Shown: piece after piece, positions 15,838 through 24,363 of the stretch | How positions within the stretch are numbered: the first letter of the stretch is position 1 | Layout of the letters: every line of letters begins with the position of its first letter | Assembly: GCF_030954495.1 (NCBI RefSeq) | Contig: NZ_JAVHUW010000048.1 | Location: forward strand, 120,490 to 184,489 | Direction of reading: 5' to 3' | Length of the DNA: 64,000 nucleotides | From: Candidatus Desulfosporosinus nitrosoreducens | Lineage (GTDB): Bacteria > Bacillota > Desulfitobacteriia > Desulfitobacteriales > Desulfitobacteriaceae | Notes under the pieces: generated by a model | Told to the model about the DNA's origin: nothing | Seen by the model: only the letters and a program-made list of their open reading frames with translations | Database searches by the model: none | Program-made: the position numbers and the translations under genes

Positions 15838-16668
15838 TTGAATTTTAACGACTGGTCCCCAAAGCGTCGTCTTGAACTTCAATTTCAGAGAGAGCTCAAT
15901 AAACTAGGACTAAGCATGCAGGGATCTATAGAAGGGCTAACTGATCCCTTTGAGATTTTATCCTCAGTAAAGTCATTATTCGAAAATATGGTGTTTTATC
16001 GATATTCCAATGGACTTGCCGAAAAAGTGGTTGAAGGGGTATTGAATGCGAATGCTAGATCATGGCGAGAGGCGGCGAGGGAAAGCTCAAATGGAAGGTT
16101 AATCTACGAGGCTTTAAGAAAAGAGCTTCAGGGGCCAGTTGGAAACTCGGTTGCAATTCAGATAGACCGAAATGCTGAAATCATCAGATCCCTGCCTTTG
16201 GACATATCCAAGCAGATAACAAAGATTATCAGCGAGGAGTCAATGAAAGGGCGTAGATCGGAGGATATAGCCAAGGATATCCTTTCAAGGTTTCCTGATA
16301 TCTCAAAGAGTAAAGCGGCCTTGATCGCCAGAACAGAGGTTAGTAAAACCTCCACAGCATTAACACAGGCAAGGTGTGAGAACATAGATATTCCGGCGTA
16401 TATCTGGAGAACTTCAGAGGATTCAAGAGTAAGAAGCAGTCACCGTCATATGGACGGTGTTATTGTTTTTTGGAGATATCCGCCTTCCCCTGAAAGATTG
16501 ATTGGTGGGAAGAATCCCCCAGAACCGTACCACGCCGGAAACATTTATAATTGCCGGTGTTATCCGCAGCCGTTGATTAACCTAAACTATGTTAAATGGC
16601 CCCATAAAGTTTATTGGAATGGAACCATAAGCATGATGACACGGGCTGAGTTTGAAAAGATTGCGTAA
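15838..16668 (+). CDS. Phage MuF-like head morphogenesis protein
   Basis: 276 aa. The C-terminal half carries the MuF pattern: ALIARTEVSKTSTALTQAR, then the Cys/His-rich SRVRSSHRHMDG and YNCRCYPQP. MuF proteins are minor head components encoded after the portal and help capsid assembly or DNA ejection. Start is a TTG; an in-frame TGA just upstream rules out anything longer. It has no toxin domain of its own, since here the toxin is on the portal. Confidence 0.88.
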   Translation: MNFNDWSPKRRLELQFQRELNKLGLSMQGSIEGLTDPFEILSSVKSLFENMVFYRYSNGLAEKVVEGVLNANARSWREAARESSNGRLIYEALRKELQGPVGNSVAIQIDRNAEIIRSLPLDISKQITKIISEESMKGRRSEDIAKDILSRFPDISKSKAALIARTEVSKTSTALTQARCENIDIPAYIWRTSEDSRVRSSHRHMDGVIVFWRYPPSPERLIGGKNPPEPYHAGNIYNCRCYPQPLINLNYVKWPHKVYWNGTISMMTRAEFEKIA

Positions 16669-16763
16669 CCTCGAAAGGAGTTGGAAGTAATAACAAAACC
16701 GACGAGATCACCCCCGCAAATGAGGGTTGATTATAAATGAATTGCCGTAGGGGAGGTGGATTG

Positions 16764-18038
16764 ATGAACTATTACGGCGATAAAATATCCGCAAATATGG
16801 AAATAACACCCGAGGGATATCTGATTTGCAAAAACGTTCCTATTGGACGCACCGGCTGGATGGAATACTTTGGACGAGAAATACCGGAAGTGTTCGGGGA
16901 AGAATTGGGAACAATCGTTAAGGTTTATAGAAGCCCAGACGAATTATTCAGTGGAGCGACAATTTCGAGCTTTGAAGGTAAGTCAGTAACCAATACTCAT
17001 CCAAGTGCAAATCTTGATCTCGGGACAACCCCTATGACCGAAAGAGGTCATGCTCAAAATGTTCGCCGTGAAGGCGATTTTTTAGTTGCCGACCTTTTTG
17101 TTAAAGATGCTGGGTTAATCTCGGAGATACAAAACGATTTAAAGCGCGAAGTATCCTCGGGATATGATTGTTCTTGGCATAAAATCGGAAAGCGAAGATA
17201 TGAGCAGCGTGAGATTATTGGCAACCACGTTGCAATAGTTCCGAATGGAAGAGCTGGCCCAAAAGTGGCTATTCATGATGCTGACCAAGTAAAATTGGAC
17301 GAAAAAACACCAACGGGAGGTAAGAAAAAGATGGGAAAAATCACTAAGAATTTTTTAACAGCCCTTGGATTTAAGGCGTTTGCTCAAGACGCTGACCCCG
17401 AGGATATTGCTAAGGCAATGGATGCCATGAACGAAGAAGATGAAGAAAAGAAAGAGTCTGTCAAGGATGTGGAGCCTGAGGATAAGAAGAATGATGTTGG
17501 TGAGAAGAAAGATGCACAAGATGCAATTCCAACCTGGGCTCAAGCCTTGGTAACTGAGGTCCAGGCACTTCGCGCTGAGGTCAAAGACGCTAAATCTGGC
17601 GAGGACAAGGAAACCGCCGAGTCTATCATGGATGCCACAGAAGAAGAGTTAGAAAAACCGGTTAAAGATGAAGAGTCTGAGAAGAGCGACGATAAGAAGG
17701 ACGAGGCTAAGGATGTTGATCCCACGCTCCCCGAGAAGAGTGGTGTGGCAGATGCGGCACCCCTTAAGAAATTCGTACAGGATATGAAACCAATTATTAT
17801 GGCCATTCCGGATGAAAAAGTGCGCCTTGCGGCGGCCAAGAAGTTCCGGGCAATCGTTCAGGACACAAGGGCAGTTTATCGAGCTAACGGCTATGCTGAT
17901 ATCTTAGGTGTCGTCAATACAAACCGTAAATTAGCTATGGATGCGGCGAGGGGACAAACTCAAACCTTTGCCGAGCGTGCAGAATTAGCCGCTAAAGCTT
18001 GGAATTCTCAAGGCGAAACAATGAAAGGTGGTAAGTAA
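16764..18038 (+). CDS. DUF2213-type prohead protease with C-terminal scaffold
   Basis: 424 aa from ATG 16764, which has GGGGAGGTG upstream. The N-terminal 180 residues match DUF2213 (SFEGKSVTNTHPS, REVSSGYDCSW, NHVAIVPNGRAG), a family thought to act as phage head maturation protease; His and Ser in these blocks are the likely catalytic residues. The rest is a long, highly charged, Glu/Lys/Asp-rich coiled-coil region typical of scaffolds. An internal start at 17331 probably makes the scaffold alone. It precedes the decoration and capsid genes as in other tailed phages. Confidence 0.85.
   Translation: MNYYGDKISANMEITPEGYLICKNVPIGRTGWMEYFGREIPEVFGEELGTIVKVYRSPDELFSGATISSFEGKSVTNTHPSANLDLGTTPMTERGHAQNVRREGDFLVADLFVKDAGLISEIQNDLKREVSSGYDCSWHKIGKRRYEQREIIGNHVAIVPNGRAGPKVAIHDADQVKLDEKTPTGGKKKMGKITKNFLTALGFKAFAQDADPEDIAKAMDAMNEEDEEKKESVKDVEPEDKKNDVGEKKDAQDAIPTWAQALVTEVQALRAEVKDAKSGEDKETAESIMDATEEELEKPVKDEESEKSDDKKDEAKDVDPTLPEKSGVADAAPLKKFVQDMKPIIMAIPDEKVRLAAAKKFRAIVQDTRAVYRANGYADILGVVNTNRKLAMDAARGQTQTFAERAELAAKAWNSQGETMKGGK
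17331..18038 (+). CDS. Nested in-frame scaffold protein (internal start)
   Basis: Inside the protease gene, GGGAGG at 17315-17320 stands 10 nt before an in-frame ATG at 17331. Initiation there yields a 235-aa product consisting only of the charged helical scaffold portion. Nested scaffold genes of this kind are known from lambda (C/Nu3) and many other phages. The evidence is the ribosome binding site and the domain boundary; expression is inferred. Confidence 0.6.
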   Translation: MGKITKNFLTALGFKAFAQDADPEDIAKAMDAMNEEDEEKKESVKDVEPEDKKNDVGEKKDAQDAIPTWAQALVTEVQALRAEVKDAKSGEDKETAESIMDATEEELEKPVKDEESEKSDDKKDEAKDVDPTLPEKSGVADAAPLKKFVQDMKPIIMAIPDEKVRLAAAKKFRAIVQDTRAVYRANGYADILGVVNTNRKLAMDAARGQTQTFAERAELAAKAWNSQGETMKGGK

Positions 18039-18040
18039 TT

Positions 18041-18607
18041 ATGCCGGGATCAGTAATAGGATGGAACCTCAGCCTTGGTTATGCTGGCAAAGTATCACGT
18101 AATCCATTTACAAAGATTAACGCTCGTCAGGTCAAATCAATCCTCGATGGTAATGGTAATGAGACCCAACCTGCAATTCCTTTTGGCGCTGCTGTTGTAA
18201 CAAATACAGACAATACTTACTCTTTGTTTGGAGCAACCGGAACAGACGTATCCGCTGCAACAATGGCGAACTTCGGCGGTATTGCCGTATCTGAGGTTAA
18301 ACAATCCATGACATACGGCTATGGCTCAAATGTAGGTGGTAATGGTCAATTTGAGCCAAAAACTCCATGCGATGTTCTGCAGGTGGGAACAACAACCGTC
18401 ATCTGCACTGAGGGCACGCCAACCGCGAACGGCCTTGTATACATCGTCACAGTTGCAGGCACAACCTCACCTGTTGGCTCATTCGTCGCAACGGCAACTC
18501 CTGCTGGCGGCACTGCAGTTCAAGTTACAAATGCACGGTTTACTAATGGTAAAAAAGATCCGTCTGGCATCACTGAAATTGTATTACTCGGCCAGGCTAA
18601 TGCTTAA
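18041..18607 (+). CDS. Head decoration / structural cement protein
   Basis: 188 aa, rich in Gly, Thr and Val, with beta-strand-rich segments (IPFGAAVVTNTDNTYSLF, FGGIAVSEVKQS, DVLQVGTTTVICTEG). This matches structural cement/decoration proteins encoded between the scaffold and the major capsid protein in phages with DUF2184 capsids. It would trim or stabilise the capsid surface. Start ATG two bases after the previous stop. Confidence 0.75.
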   Translation: MPGSVIGWNLSLGYAGKVSRNPFTKINARQVKSILDGNGNETQPAIPFGAAVVTNTDNTYSLFGATGTDVSAATMANFGGIAVSEVKQSMTYGYGSNVGGNGQFEPKTPCDVLQVGTTTVICTEGTPTANGLVYIVTVAGTTSPVGSFVATATPAGGTAVQVTNARFTNGKKDPSGITEIVLLGQANA

Positions 18608-18620
18608 GGAGGGATTAAGA

Positions 18621-19688
18621 TTGGATAAAATGACTTTTGCCACGCCTTCGGTGTATAAGCAAACTATGGATGCAATTATGGCCTCCGGGCAAGCTGGGGC
18701 AGTATTTCCTCATGCGCCAGGAGCTGTATATGGACCCGGAATGGACTCCGGTGGAACATCAACAGGATTAGTGTTCCTCGCGGGCGAACTTGAGAAACAA
18801 GATCCTCGCTTGCTTGAACCATTAACAACAATCACTGCACCTCGCGATATCGATATGAAACCCGGCGGCGGTTGGACATCAATTACCAGTAACGTGTTTG
18901 TTGATTATGGTACTTCTGGTTCAGATGAAGATAGTATTATGGGCAGTGAGACAACGAACATACCGGTCAGTCAGGCAAACCTATCCAAAGACGTGTTCAA
19001 AGTGCATACTTTTAGTGAGATTCTCCGTGCCCCACTGTTCGATGAGCAAAAACTGCAACAAATCGGCAAGAGTTTGTCAAGTATACTTGATAGCGGCATT
19101 CGTTTGCACCATGCCAAAATGATCGATCGAAACGTGTATGTCGGTATAAGCAAAACAGGAACCTATGGTTTGGTTAACTCTCCACTTATTACTGCGTCAA
19201 GTGCCGCAACTGGGGCAGCTGGGTCAACATTATGGTCCAAGAAAACTCCTGTTGAGATCATGAATGACATTAACCAAGCACTTACCCAAACCGTTATCAA
19301 CTCTGGCTGGTCATTAGAGGGTATAGCAAACCGTGTCTTGATCGACTGGGCTAACTACGCTTACATTTCCAATACTCCGGTAACTTCCGCAGGTACTCAG
19401 TCTATCTTGAACTACCTGCTTGAAAACAATATTGCTAAAAACCAGGGCCAAGAGCTAAAGATATTCCCGCTGTCATGGTGTACGGGTGCAGGCGTTGGCA
19501 GTACTCAGCGCATGGTAGTTTATCGCAAAGAAGAAGAAAAAGTAAACATTGACCATCCTGTACCACTTAGCCGCGTATTAACCGCGCCGAACACAGGGAC
19601 CGTTAGTTTTGAGACAGTATTCGCCTCTCAGTTCTCGCAAGTTAAGTTCCTATACTATAGTTGCGCAGAATACGTGGACGGCATTTAA
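18621..19688 (+). CDS. Major capsid protein (DUF2184 type)
   Basis: 355 aa. The TTG at 18621 is chosen because AGGAGG lies at 18608-18613; much longer upstream frames overlap the cement gene and are not coding. It shows DUF2184 features: ATPSVYKQTMDAI near the start, RDIDMKPGGGW, EILRAPLFDEQKL, and a C-terminal FETVFASQFSQVKFLYY. DUF2184 proteins adopt the HK97 capsid fold. A 10-bp hairpin follows the gene, as is common after highly expressed capsid genes. Confidence 0.88.
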   Translation: MDKMTFATPSVYKQTMDAIMASGQAGAVFPHAPGAVYGPGMDSGGTSTGLVFLAGELEKQDPRLLEPLTTITAPRDIDMKPGGGWTSITSNVFVDYGTSGSDEDSIMGSETTNIPVSQANLSKDVFKVHTFSEILRAPLFDEQKLQQIGKSLSSILDSGIRLHHAKMIDRNVYVGISKTGTYGLVNSPLITASSAATGAAGSTLWSKKTPVEIMNDINQALTQTVINSGWSLEGIANRVLIDWANYAYISNTPVTSAGTQSILNYLLENNIAKNQGQELKIFPLSWCTGAGVGSTQRMVVYRKEEEKVNIDHPVPLSRVLTAPNTGTVSFETVFASQFSQVKFLYYSCAEYVDGI

Positions 19689-19716
19689 ATCCAATCCAGC
19701 TCGGAATAAATATGCA

Positions 19717-19748
19717 AAGGTAATCACCATAACAGGCGATTACCTTTA
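19717..19748 (+). terminator. 10-bp hairpin after the capsid gene
   Basis: AAAGGTAATC and GATTACCTTT form a perfect stem with a 12-nt loop, followed by TAATTTT. It may be a partial terminator or an mRNA-stabilising hairpin that sets capsid mRNA level above the tail genes. Confidence 0.6.
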
Positions 19749-19765
19749 ATTTTGGAGGGAAAACC

Positions 19766-20122
19766 ATGATTAAGGTTTTAGCAAACAAAGTTCTTGCCTT
19801 TAATTGCGGTGAGAAAGACGCTAAAGGAAATATAATTCGTCACTGTACTAAAGTTGGTTTTTGCGAGCTACCTGATTGGGTTGAAAAAGATCCATACTTT
19901 CAGGCAGCTATTACCGATAAATCGATCTTGTCCGTAGGGGCTTCCAGCGAAAGCGAAAGTGTGCTGAAAGAGATGGAGAGGCTCGAAGCACTCAAGGCTG
20001 AAGTAAAGGCCATGGAAGAGAAGAGAGATTTACTGGCGAAGGAAAATACAGCTGGAACGACTATTGATGCGCCTCCTTCTGATCCAGATCTCGCCACAGA
20101 TAAAAAATCCAAAGATAAGTAG
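19766..20122 (+). CDS. Hypothetical head-tail region protein
   Basis: 118 aa with TGGAGGG before the ATG. The N-terminus is globular (VLAFNCGEKDAKGNI, CELPDWVEKDPYFQAAI), then a short coiled-coil (MERLEALKAEVKAMEEKRDL) and a polar C-terminus. Similar small proteins occur between capsid and connector genes of Firmicute phages. Function unknown; a connector or decoration role is suggested only by position. Confidence 0.6.
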   Translation: MIKVLANKVLAFNCGEKDAKGNIIRHCTKVGFCELPDWVEKDPYFQAAITDKSILSVGASSESESVLKEMERLEALKAEVKAMEEKRDLLAKENTAGTTIDAPPSDPDLATDKKSKDK

Positions 20123-20132
20123 GTGATCCCTC

Positions 20133-20654
20133 ATGCCATGGGATAACTCAAACAACGCCTACGGTCGAGATGTCGATGCGATAGTTAATCAAACCATAGC
20201 AGCTGCATCAAACGTGATTCAAAGTGCGAATCCCGATTATGCATTAAGTGATTTTATCTCGATGTATCCGCAATTTGGACCAGATGCTAACAATAATTAC
20301 ATTGTGCCAGAACCCATCCTGCAGATGTATATCGATCTCGCCTCGGTCTGTGTCAACGCAACGCGTTACCGTAGTTATTGGAAGGCTTGCATGGGATTCT
20401 TCATTGCACATTTCGCAACGCTGTGGCTTCAAGGTGCCGCAAACCCGGGAAGTCCAGCGGGAGCAGTCCTAGAAGCAGGTAAAGCCCAGGGACTTGTTAC
20501 CTCTGAGTCTGTGGGGGATGTATCTGCCGGCACTGATTATAGCGCAATTGCCAATGATCTTAATGGATGGGCGCAATTTAAACTCACGTTATACGGGCAA
20601 CAGCTAGCCTCTATCGGGAAATTGGTAGGTAAAGCCGGGATGTATATAAGATGA
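20133..20654 (+). CDS. Head-tail connector protein (DUF4054 type)
   Basis: 173 aa. DUF4054 features are present: [11 protein letters not shown], a helical middle ([19 protein letters not shown]) and the C-terminal [13 protein letters not shown]. These proteins form the adaptor ring under the portal. It overlaps the next connector gene by 4 nt, in the conserved order capsid, adaptor, stopper, terminator. Confidence 0.8.
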   Translation: MPWDNSNNAYGRDVDAIVNQTIAAASNVIQSANPDYALSDFISMYPQFGPDANNNYIVPEPILQMYIDLASVCVNATRYRSYWKACMGFFIAHFATLWLQGAANPGSPAGAVLEAGKAQGLVTSESVGDVSAGTDYSAIANDLNGWAQFKLTLYGQQLASIGKLVGKAGMYIR

Positions 20655-21223
20655 ATGGAAATGTTTCAGTTGGCGTCGACGATAGGACAAAACAATTTTT
20701 AGAGAGTTTAAAAAGTCTTTCAAAGGTTGATGTCCTTGTAGGCATTCCGGAAGAAACGAGCTCGCGCGAAGGTGAAACAATCACAAACGCCGAGCTTGCA
20801 TTTATTCATTCGAAGGGATCTCCTTTACAAAACATTCCCGCTAGACCGTTTGTTGAGCCAGCCATTGAAGACAAGGAAAACAAAGAACAAATTATGGCGG
20901 AATTGAGTAAGGCAGTCGAAGCTGTTATGAGTGGAGATATTGAGGCCTTAAGCAAAGCGCTTGAGAGTGCTGGCATGGTTGCCCAAAACGTCGTGCGCGA
21001 TTGGTTTAAAAATCCGAAAAATGGTTGGCCGCCCGATTCTCCATTGACCGTCTTAAATAAACTCAGAAAAGATAAGAGCTCAATAGCTAAGGGGATAGTT
21101 CGATATGTTGACGAAGGCGGAAGCTTGTCGGATATTTCGGGCATAGAAGGCATGACGCATCCCTTAATTGATACCGAGCAACTTCGAAAGGCCGTTACCT
21201 ACGTAGTAAGAGAGAAGGACTGA
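20651..21223 (+). CDS. Virion neck protein, HK97 gp10-like
   Basis: 190 aa. The pattern [34 protein letters not shown] is characteristic of neck/tail-completion proteins of phages with this module. The C-terminus ([18 protein letters not shown]) also fits. It likely joins the head connector to the tail terminator. Start ATG overlaps the previous gene. Confidence 0.8.
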   Translation: MNGNVSVGVDDRTKQFLESLKSLSKVDVLVGIPEETSSREGETITNAELAFIHSKGSPLQNIPARPFVEPAIEDKENKEQIMAELSKAVEAVMSGDIEALSKALESAGMVAQNVVRDWFKNPKNGWPPDSPLTVLNKLRKDKSSIAKGIVRYVDEGGSLSDISGIEGMTHPLIDTEQLRKAVTYVVREKD

Positions 21224-21227
21224 TTAA

Positions 21228-21602
21228 ATGCTGAACATGTCGAGATTGCTCTACAACAAAAGATTTAGTCAGTCCTTTCTTGTTTGCAGGAAAGTAGGGT
21301 CGTGGGATCATGGTAAATTCGTGGCATCCTGCTTAATCCCTGCACCAATTCTTACGGGAGTTGTACTGCCTGCTTCAGCTAAGGAAATTCTTCAATTCCC
21401 TGAAGGTGATCGTTCTACTTCAATGATGGTTTTCTACTCAGAGAAGGAAATATTGGTGACTCATATCAATGATGGACAAGGCAATCCTGGGACATCCGAT
21501 GAAATCTATTGGAATGGTAATAATTACAAGATTCTTAATGTAAACCAATTCGGTGATTTTGGCTTTTACAAGGCCTATGGTGTACTGATGGAGGGTGAAT
21601 GA
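21228..21602 (+). CDS. Head-tail stopper-like protein
   Basis: 124 aa, beta-rich, with segments EIYWNGNNYKILNVNQFGDFG and GFYKAYGVLMEGE near the end, as in phage stopper/head-closure proteins of this gene order. The family match is weaker than for its neighbours, so the call rests partly on position between two connector genes. A second in-frame ATG at 21237 is possible. Confidence 0.65.
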   Translation: MLNMSRLLYNKRFSQSFLVCRKVGSWDHGKFVASCLIPAPILTGVVLPASAKEILQFPEGDRSTSMMVFYSEKEILVTHINDGQGNPGTSDEIYWNGNNYKILNVNQFGDFGFYKAYGVLMEGE

Positions 21603-22168
21603 TGGCTGATACTATCCTAACCTTAGATCAACTTGAAAGTATCTTCTATAACCTCACATGCCAGCTCCTCGGCCTTAACCCTGAGGACCCAAACAACTTT
21701 GGTAAAGTCCGCGTATCATGGCAAAAAGACGGCACCCCGGGTTGGGCTATTACTGACGATATTGCCTTTCTTCGGATATCAACTTTGAATGATCCCTACA
21801 CACAACAAAGAGACACTGTTTACACTGGCGGAAATTCAGGGGAATCGAACGTAATTACATCGTATACGAGAGTTCATTCAATACAATGGATTATCTATGG
21901 TCCTAATAGTTATGAAAATGCTAATCTTTTGAGAAATGGACTATTTAAATCAGATCTAAGCCTAAACAATCTTTTTCTTGTTTTAGATGTTCCAGTACCC
22001 ATTCGTTCTCCAGAATTGTTTAATGGTAGATGGTGGGAAAGAAGCGACTTTTCAGTTAGATTTAACGAGAAAGCGATTCTTCAAGGAACCGTGCCGGTTA
22101 TCCAAGGTGTCAATATTCAAATCAAAACAGAGGAGGGGGTAACAGAGAATGTCAACATTACCTCTTAG
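21599..22168 (+). CDS. Tail terminator / neck protein (LIC_12616-like)
   Basis: 189 aa. It contains VRVSWQKDGTPGWAITDDIA and IQWIIYGPNSYENA, with a C-terminal FSVRFNEKAI segment, as in the phage neck terminator family related to LIC_12616. It would cap the tail tube and sheath before joining to the head. It overlaps the stopper gene by 4 nt and the sheath gene by 20 nt. Confidence 0.78.
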   Translation: MMADTILTLDQLESIFYNLTCQLLGLNPEDPNNFGKVRVSWQKDGTPGWAITDDIAFLRISTLNDPYTQQRDTVYTGGNSGESNVITSYTRVHSIQWIIYGPNSYENANLLRNGLFKSDLSLNNLFLVLDVPVPIRSPELFNGRWWERSDFSVRFNEKAILQGTVPVIQGVNIQIKTEEGVTENVNITS

Positions 22169-23258
22169 TGATATTGTCAACATAAGCGTGGTTATTTCGC
22201 CAGTAGCAACAATGCGTAAAGGTTTCAATCTTGGGCTAATCGTTGGTACGAGCGCGGTTATTCCGGTCAGTGACCGCCTAAAAATCTTTACCAGCATAAA
22301 TGATATGACCGATGGTGGTTTTACCACATCCATGCCAGAATATAAGGCCGCGACGCTGTATTTTTCTCAAAATCCAAAGCCATCTAAGCTAGCAATAGGC
22401 CGATGGGATAATACAGGAGAAGAAACGGCATTGGAGGCAATTACCTCATGCAGAGAAAAGAACTCGGATTGGTATGCTTGTTACTTGTGTGGAGCAGTTA
22501 AAGATGATATTGAAGCCCTGTCCCCTTATTTTGAAGCTGTTGAACCAGCATCAACCCAGTTTTATACAACTTCAGATGCCGATGTTCTGGCGGGGACAGA
22601 TGGTAATGTAATGAAAAGTCTACAAGCATTAGGTTTCAAGCGTTCTATCGGACAATATTCGACCTACCCCGATGCAGCTGCATCGATCATGGGATATGCA
22701 ATGGGAGCCAATACTGGATTGGCTAACACGGCATATACTTTGGCCTACAAGCAGGAAGTTGGCGTAATTCCGGAAGTCTTGACGGAAAATCAAGTCATGC
22801 TTATAAAGGGGCAGAACGGGAATGTCTATATCAATAGGGGCAACAACTATAACCTATTCGAGCAAGGTATTATGGCTAATGGAATGCACTTCGATGAAGT
22901 ACTTAACCTCGACATGCTTGTTAATGACATTCGTACTGCAGTTATGGATCTTCTTGTAGGCATTTCAAAAGTTCCTCAAACAGAAGGAGGCGTAACGCTT
23001 TTAATCACAAGTATTACCGGTCCTTGTGAGTCAGCGTTAACGAGAGGATTTCTTGCTCCTGGAGTTTGGAATGCTCCACCAATTATGAGCTTAAGTACGG
23101 GAGATAGTCTCTCTAAGGGTTATATAATATTGTCAGAGTCGATTGCAAATCAAAGCGAAGAGGATAGAGCTAACCGTATTGCTCCGCCTATTTACGTATG
23201 TCTCAAGCTCGCAGGGGCTATCGAATTTGTGGCTATCCAAATTAATGTTAATCGATAA
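22149..23258 (+). CDS. Contractile tail sheath protein (DUF3383 type)
   Basis: 369 aa. It matches DUF3383: PLSDIVNISVVISPV at the N-terminus, YFSQNPKPSKLAIGRW, RGNNYNLFEQGIMANG and APPIYVCLKLAGAIEFVAI. These proteins form the contractile sheath, which makes this a myovirus-type phage. It starts from an ATG with GGAGGGGG upstream and is followed by the tube gene. Confidence 0.92.
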   Translation: MSTLPLSDIVNISVVISPVATMRKGFNLGLIVGTSAVIPVSDRLKIFTSINDMTDGGFTTSMPEYKAATLYFSQNPKPSKLAIGRWDNTGEETALEAITSCREKNSDWYACYLCGAVKDDIEALSPYFEAVEPASTQFYTTSDADVLAGTDGNVMKSLQALGFKRSIGQYSTYPDAAASIMGYAMGANTGLANTAYTLAYKQEVGVIPEVLTENQVMLIKGQNGNVYINRGNNYNLFEQGIMANGMHFDEVLNLDMLVNDIRTAVMDLLVGISKVPQTEGGVTLLITSITGPCESALTRGFLAPGVWNAPPIMSLSTGDSLSKGYIILSESIANQSEEDRANRIAPPIYVCLKLAGAIEFVAIQINVNR

Positions 23259-23274
23259 GAAAGGAGGAGGCTAA

Positions 23275-23709
23275 ATGTATAACACTTATAGCTTTTCGGA
23301 TGTATCTGCGGTAATTATTCATCCGAGCTTTGGCCAATACATTGCAACTGGGGCAGGACTGGGATCAATAACGACAGATATGACGACCGACAGGACGATC
23401 CATGATATTGCTGCTGACGGCAATGTGATGGTCACAAAAGTAAGGGCTCGGAATGGGACAATCTCAATTGCTATCCAACAAACATCCTCACTCCATCAAT
23501 GGTTAACGAAATTATATAATTATTTAGAGTCAGCCAGCACCGATCAATGGGCAGGAATTATAGTCTCTATTAGGACTCCGGCAATGGCAGAATTAGAGAC
23601 TTGTACTGGGGTATCATTTACTAAATTACCAAGCAGTCCACGCCAGCAACAAGGTCAAAATTTAACATGGTCGTTAATAGCTGCAGATATTCAGAGAAAT
23701 CCGGCTTAA
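23275..23709 (+). CDS. Tail tube protein (DUF3277/KPP10-type)
   Basis: 144 aa with AAGGAGGAGG upstream. YSFSDVSAVI.HPSFGQY, MTTDRTIHDIAADG and ISIAIQQTSSLHQWL match the DUF3277 structural proteins that form the inner tail tube of this myovirus group. Position immediately after the sheath supports this. Length is normal for a tube subunit. Confidence 0.88.
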   Translation: MYNTYSFSDVSAVIIHPSFGQYIATGAGLGSITTDMTTDRTIHDIAADGNVMVTKVRARNGTISIAIQQTSSLHQWLTKLYNYLESASTDQWAGIIVSIRTPAMAELETCTGVSFTKLPSSPRQQQGQNLTWSLIAADIQRNPA

Positions 23710-23734
23710 GGGCCAGCTTAAGGAGTAATTTTAT

Positions 23735-24184
23735 ATGGAAGAAAAAATAGTCGAGATTAAGGGCCGGAAATTCGTGGTGAAGAAATTTGATGCACGAACC
23801 GGCTCTTTTATGTTGATCAAAGTAATGGGCATTGTTGCCCCGATGCTTAAAGGATTGGACTTAAATAAAATAACAGAAAAAAATAAGGAAGAAGTTAATC
23901 TTAATGATATCGACGTTATTAAGGTTGTATCTGGATTAACTTCTTTGTCTGAGCAAGATTTTAATTATATTCATGATAAATGTTTGCAAGTTTGCTTTGA
24001 GGTTCTGCCAGCAGGCCCCGCAAGAGTCATGAATTCAGATGGTAATTTCGGAGTTGTTGGCTTGGAAAATGATTCGGCAACAACATTCCCACTTGTCGCC
24101 CATGCCTTAATCTTTAATGTGATGAGTTTTTTCTCCGAAAGCCCCTTAGCTGGAATCCTAGGGGGACTCCTAGGTACGAAGTAG
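23735..24184 (+). CDS. Tail assembly chaperone, short form (gpG-like)
   Basis: 149 aa. N-terminal VEIKGRKFVVKKFDARTGSF and the helical remainder resemble tail assembly chaperones located between tube and tape measure genes. Near its 3' end the slippery heptamer T TTT TTC (24127-24133) is in phase for -1 slippage, and the overlapping -1 frame stays open to 24363, so this is the short product of a G/GT-type pair. Confidence 0.82.
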   Translation: MEEKIVEIKGRKFVVKKFDARTGSFMLIKVMGIVAPMLKGLDLNKITEKNKEEVNLNDIDVIKVVSGLTSLSEQDFNYIHDKCLQVCFEVLPAGPARVMNSDGNFGVVGLENDSATTFPLVAHALIFNVMSFFSESPLAGILGGLLGTK

Positions 24185-24363
24185 TTCATTGCGAGAACGT
24201 CGAAGAGTTTTTGTACGGACCTGTTATCGCTGGGATGTGGCAGCAGCACGAAGTATGGGACGGGACCTATACGTTTGATGATTTATGCGATGCTCACGAA
24301 ATTTTAAACGTAAAGCGTGAAAATGAGCTCAGAGCGCAAGAAGCTGCAAGGGAGGAAAAATAA
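24133..24363 (+). CDS. Tail assembly chaperone extension made by -1 frameshift (gpGT-like)
   Basis: The -1 frame encodes a 76-residue extension whose main part reads EVVHCENVEEFLYGPVIAG, then a Trp-containing segment and an acidic, helical end. It lacks its own start codon and ribosome binding site, and its TAA lies directly before the tape measure ATG. Fusion through the T TTT TTC site gives a product of about 209 aa. A CCTAGG/CCTAGG hairpin at 24157-24174 lies downstream and may help, although its distance is long for a stimulator. Confidence 0.75.
   Translation, partial: LRKPLSWNPRGTPRYEVVHCENVEEFLYGPVIAGMWQQHEVWDGTYTFDDLCDAHEILNVKRENELRAQEAAREEK

Noticed and set aside
18336..18620. Long N-terminal extension of the major capsid frame
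   Set aside because: It overlaps the cement protein gene in another frame and has unnatural composition; the TTG at 18621 has the ribosome site.
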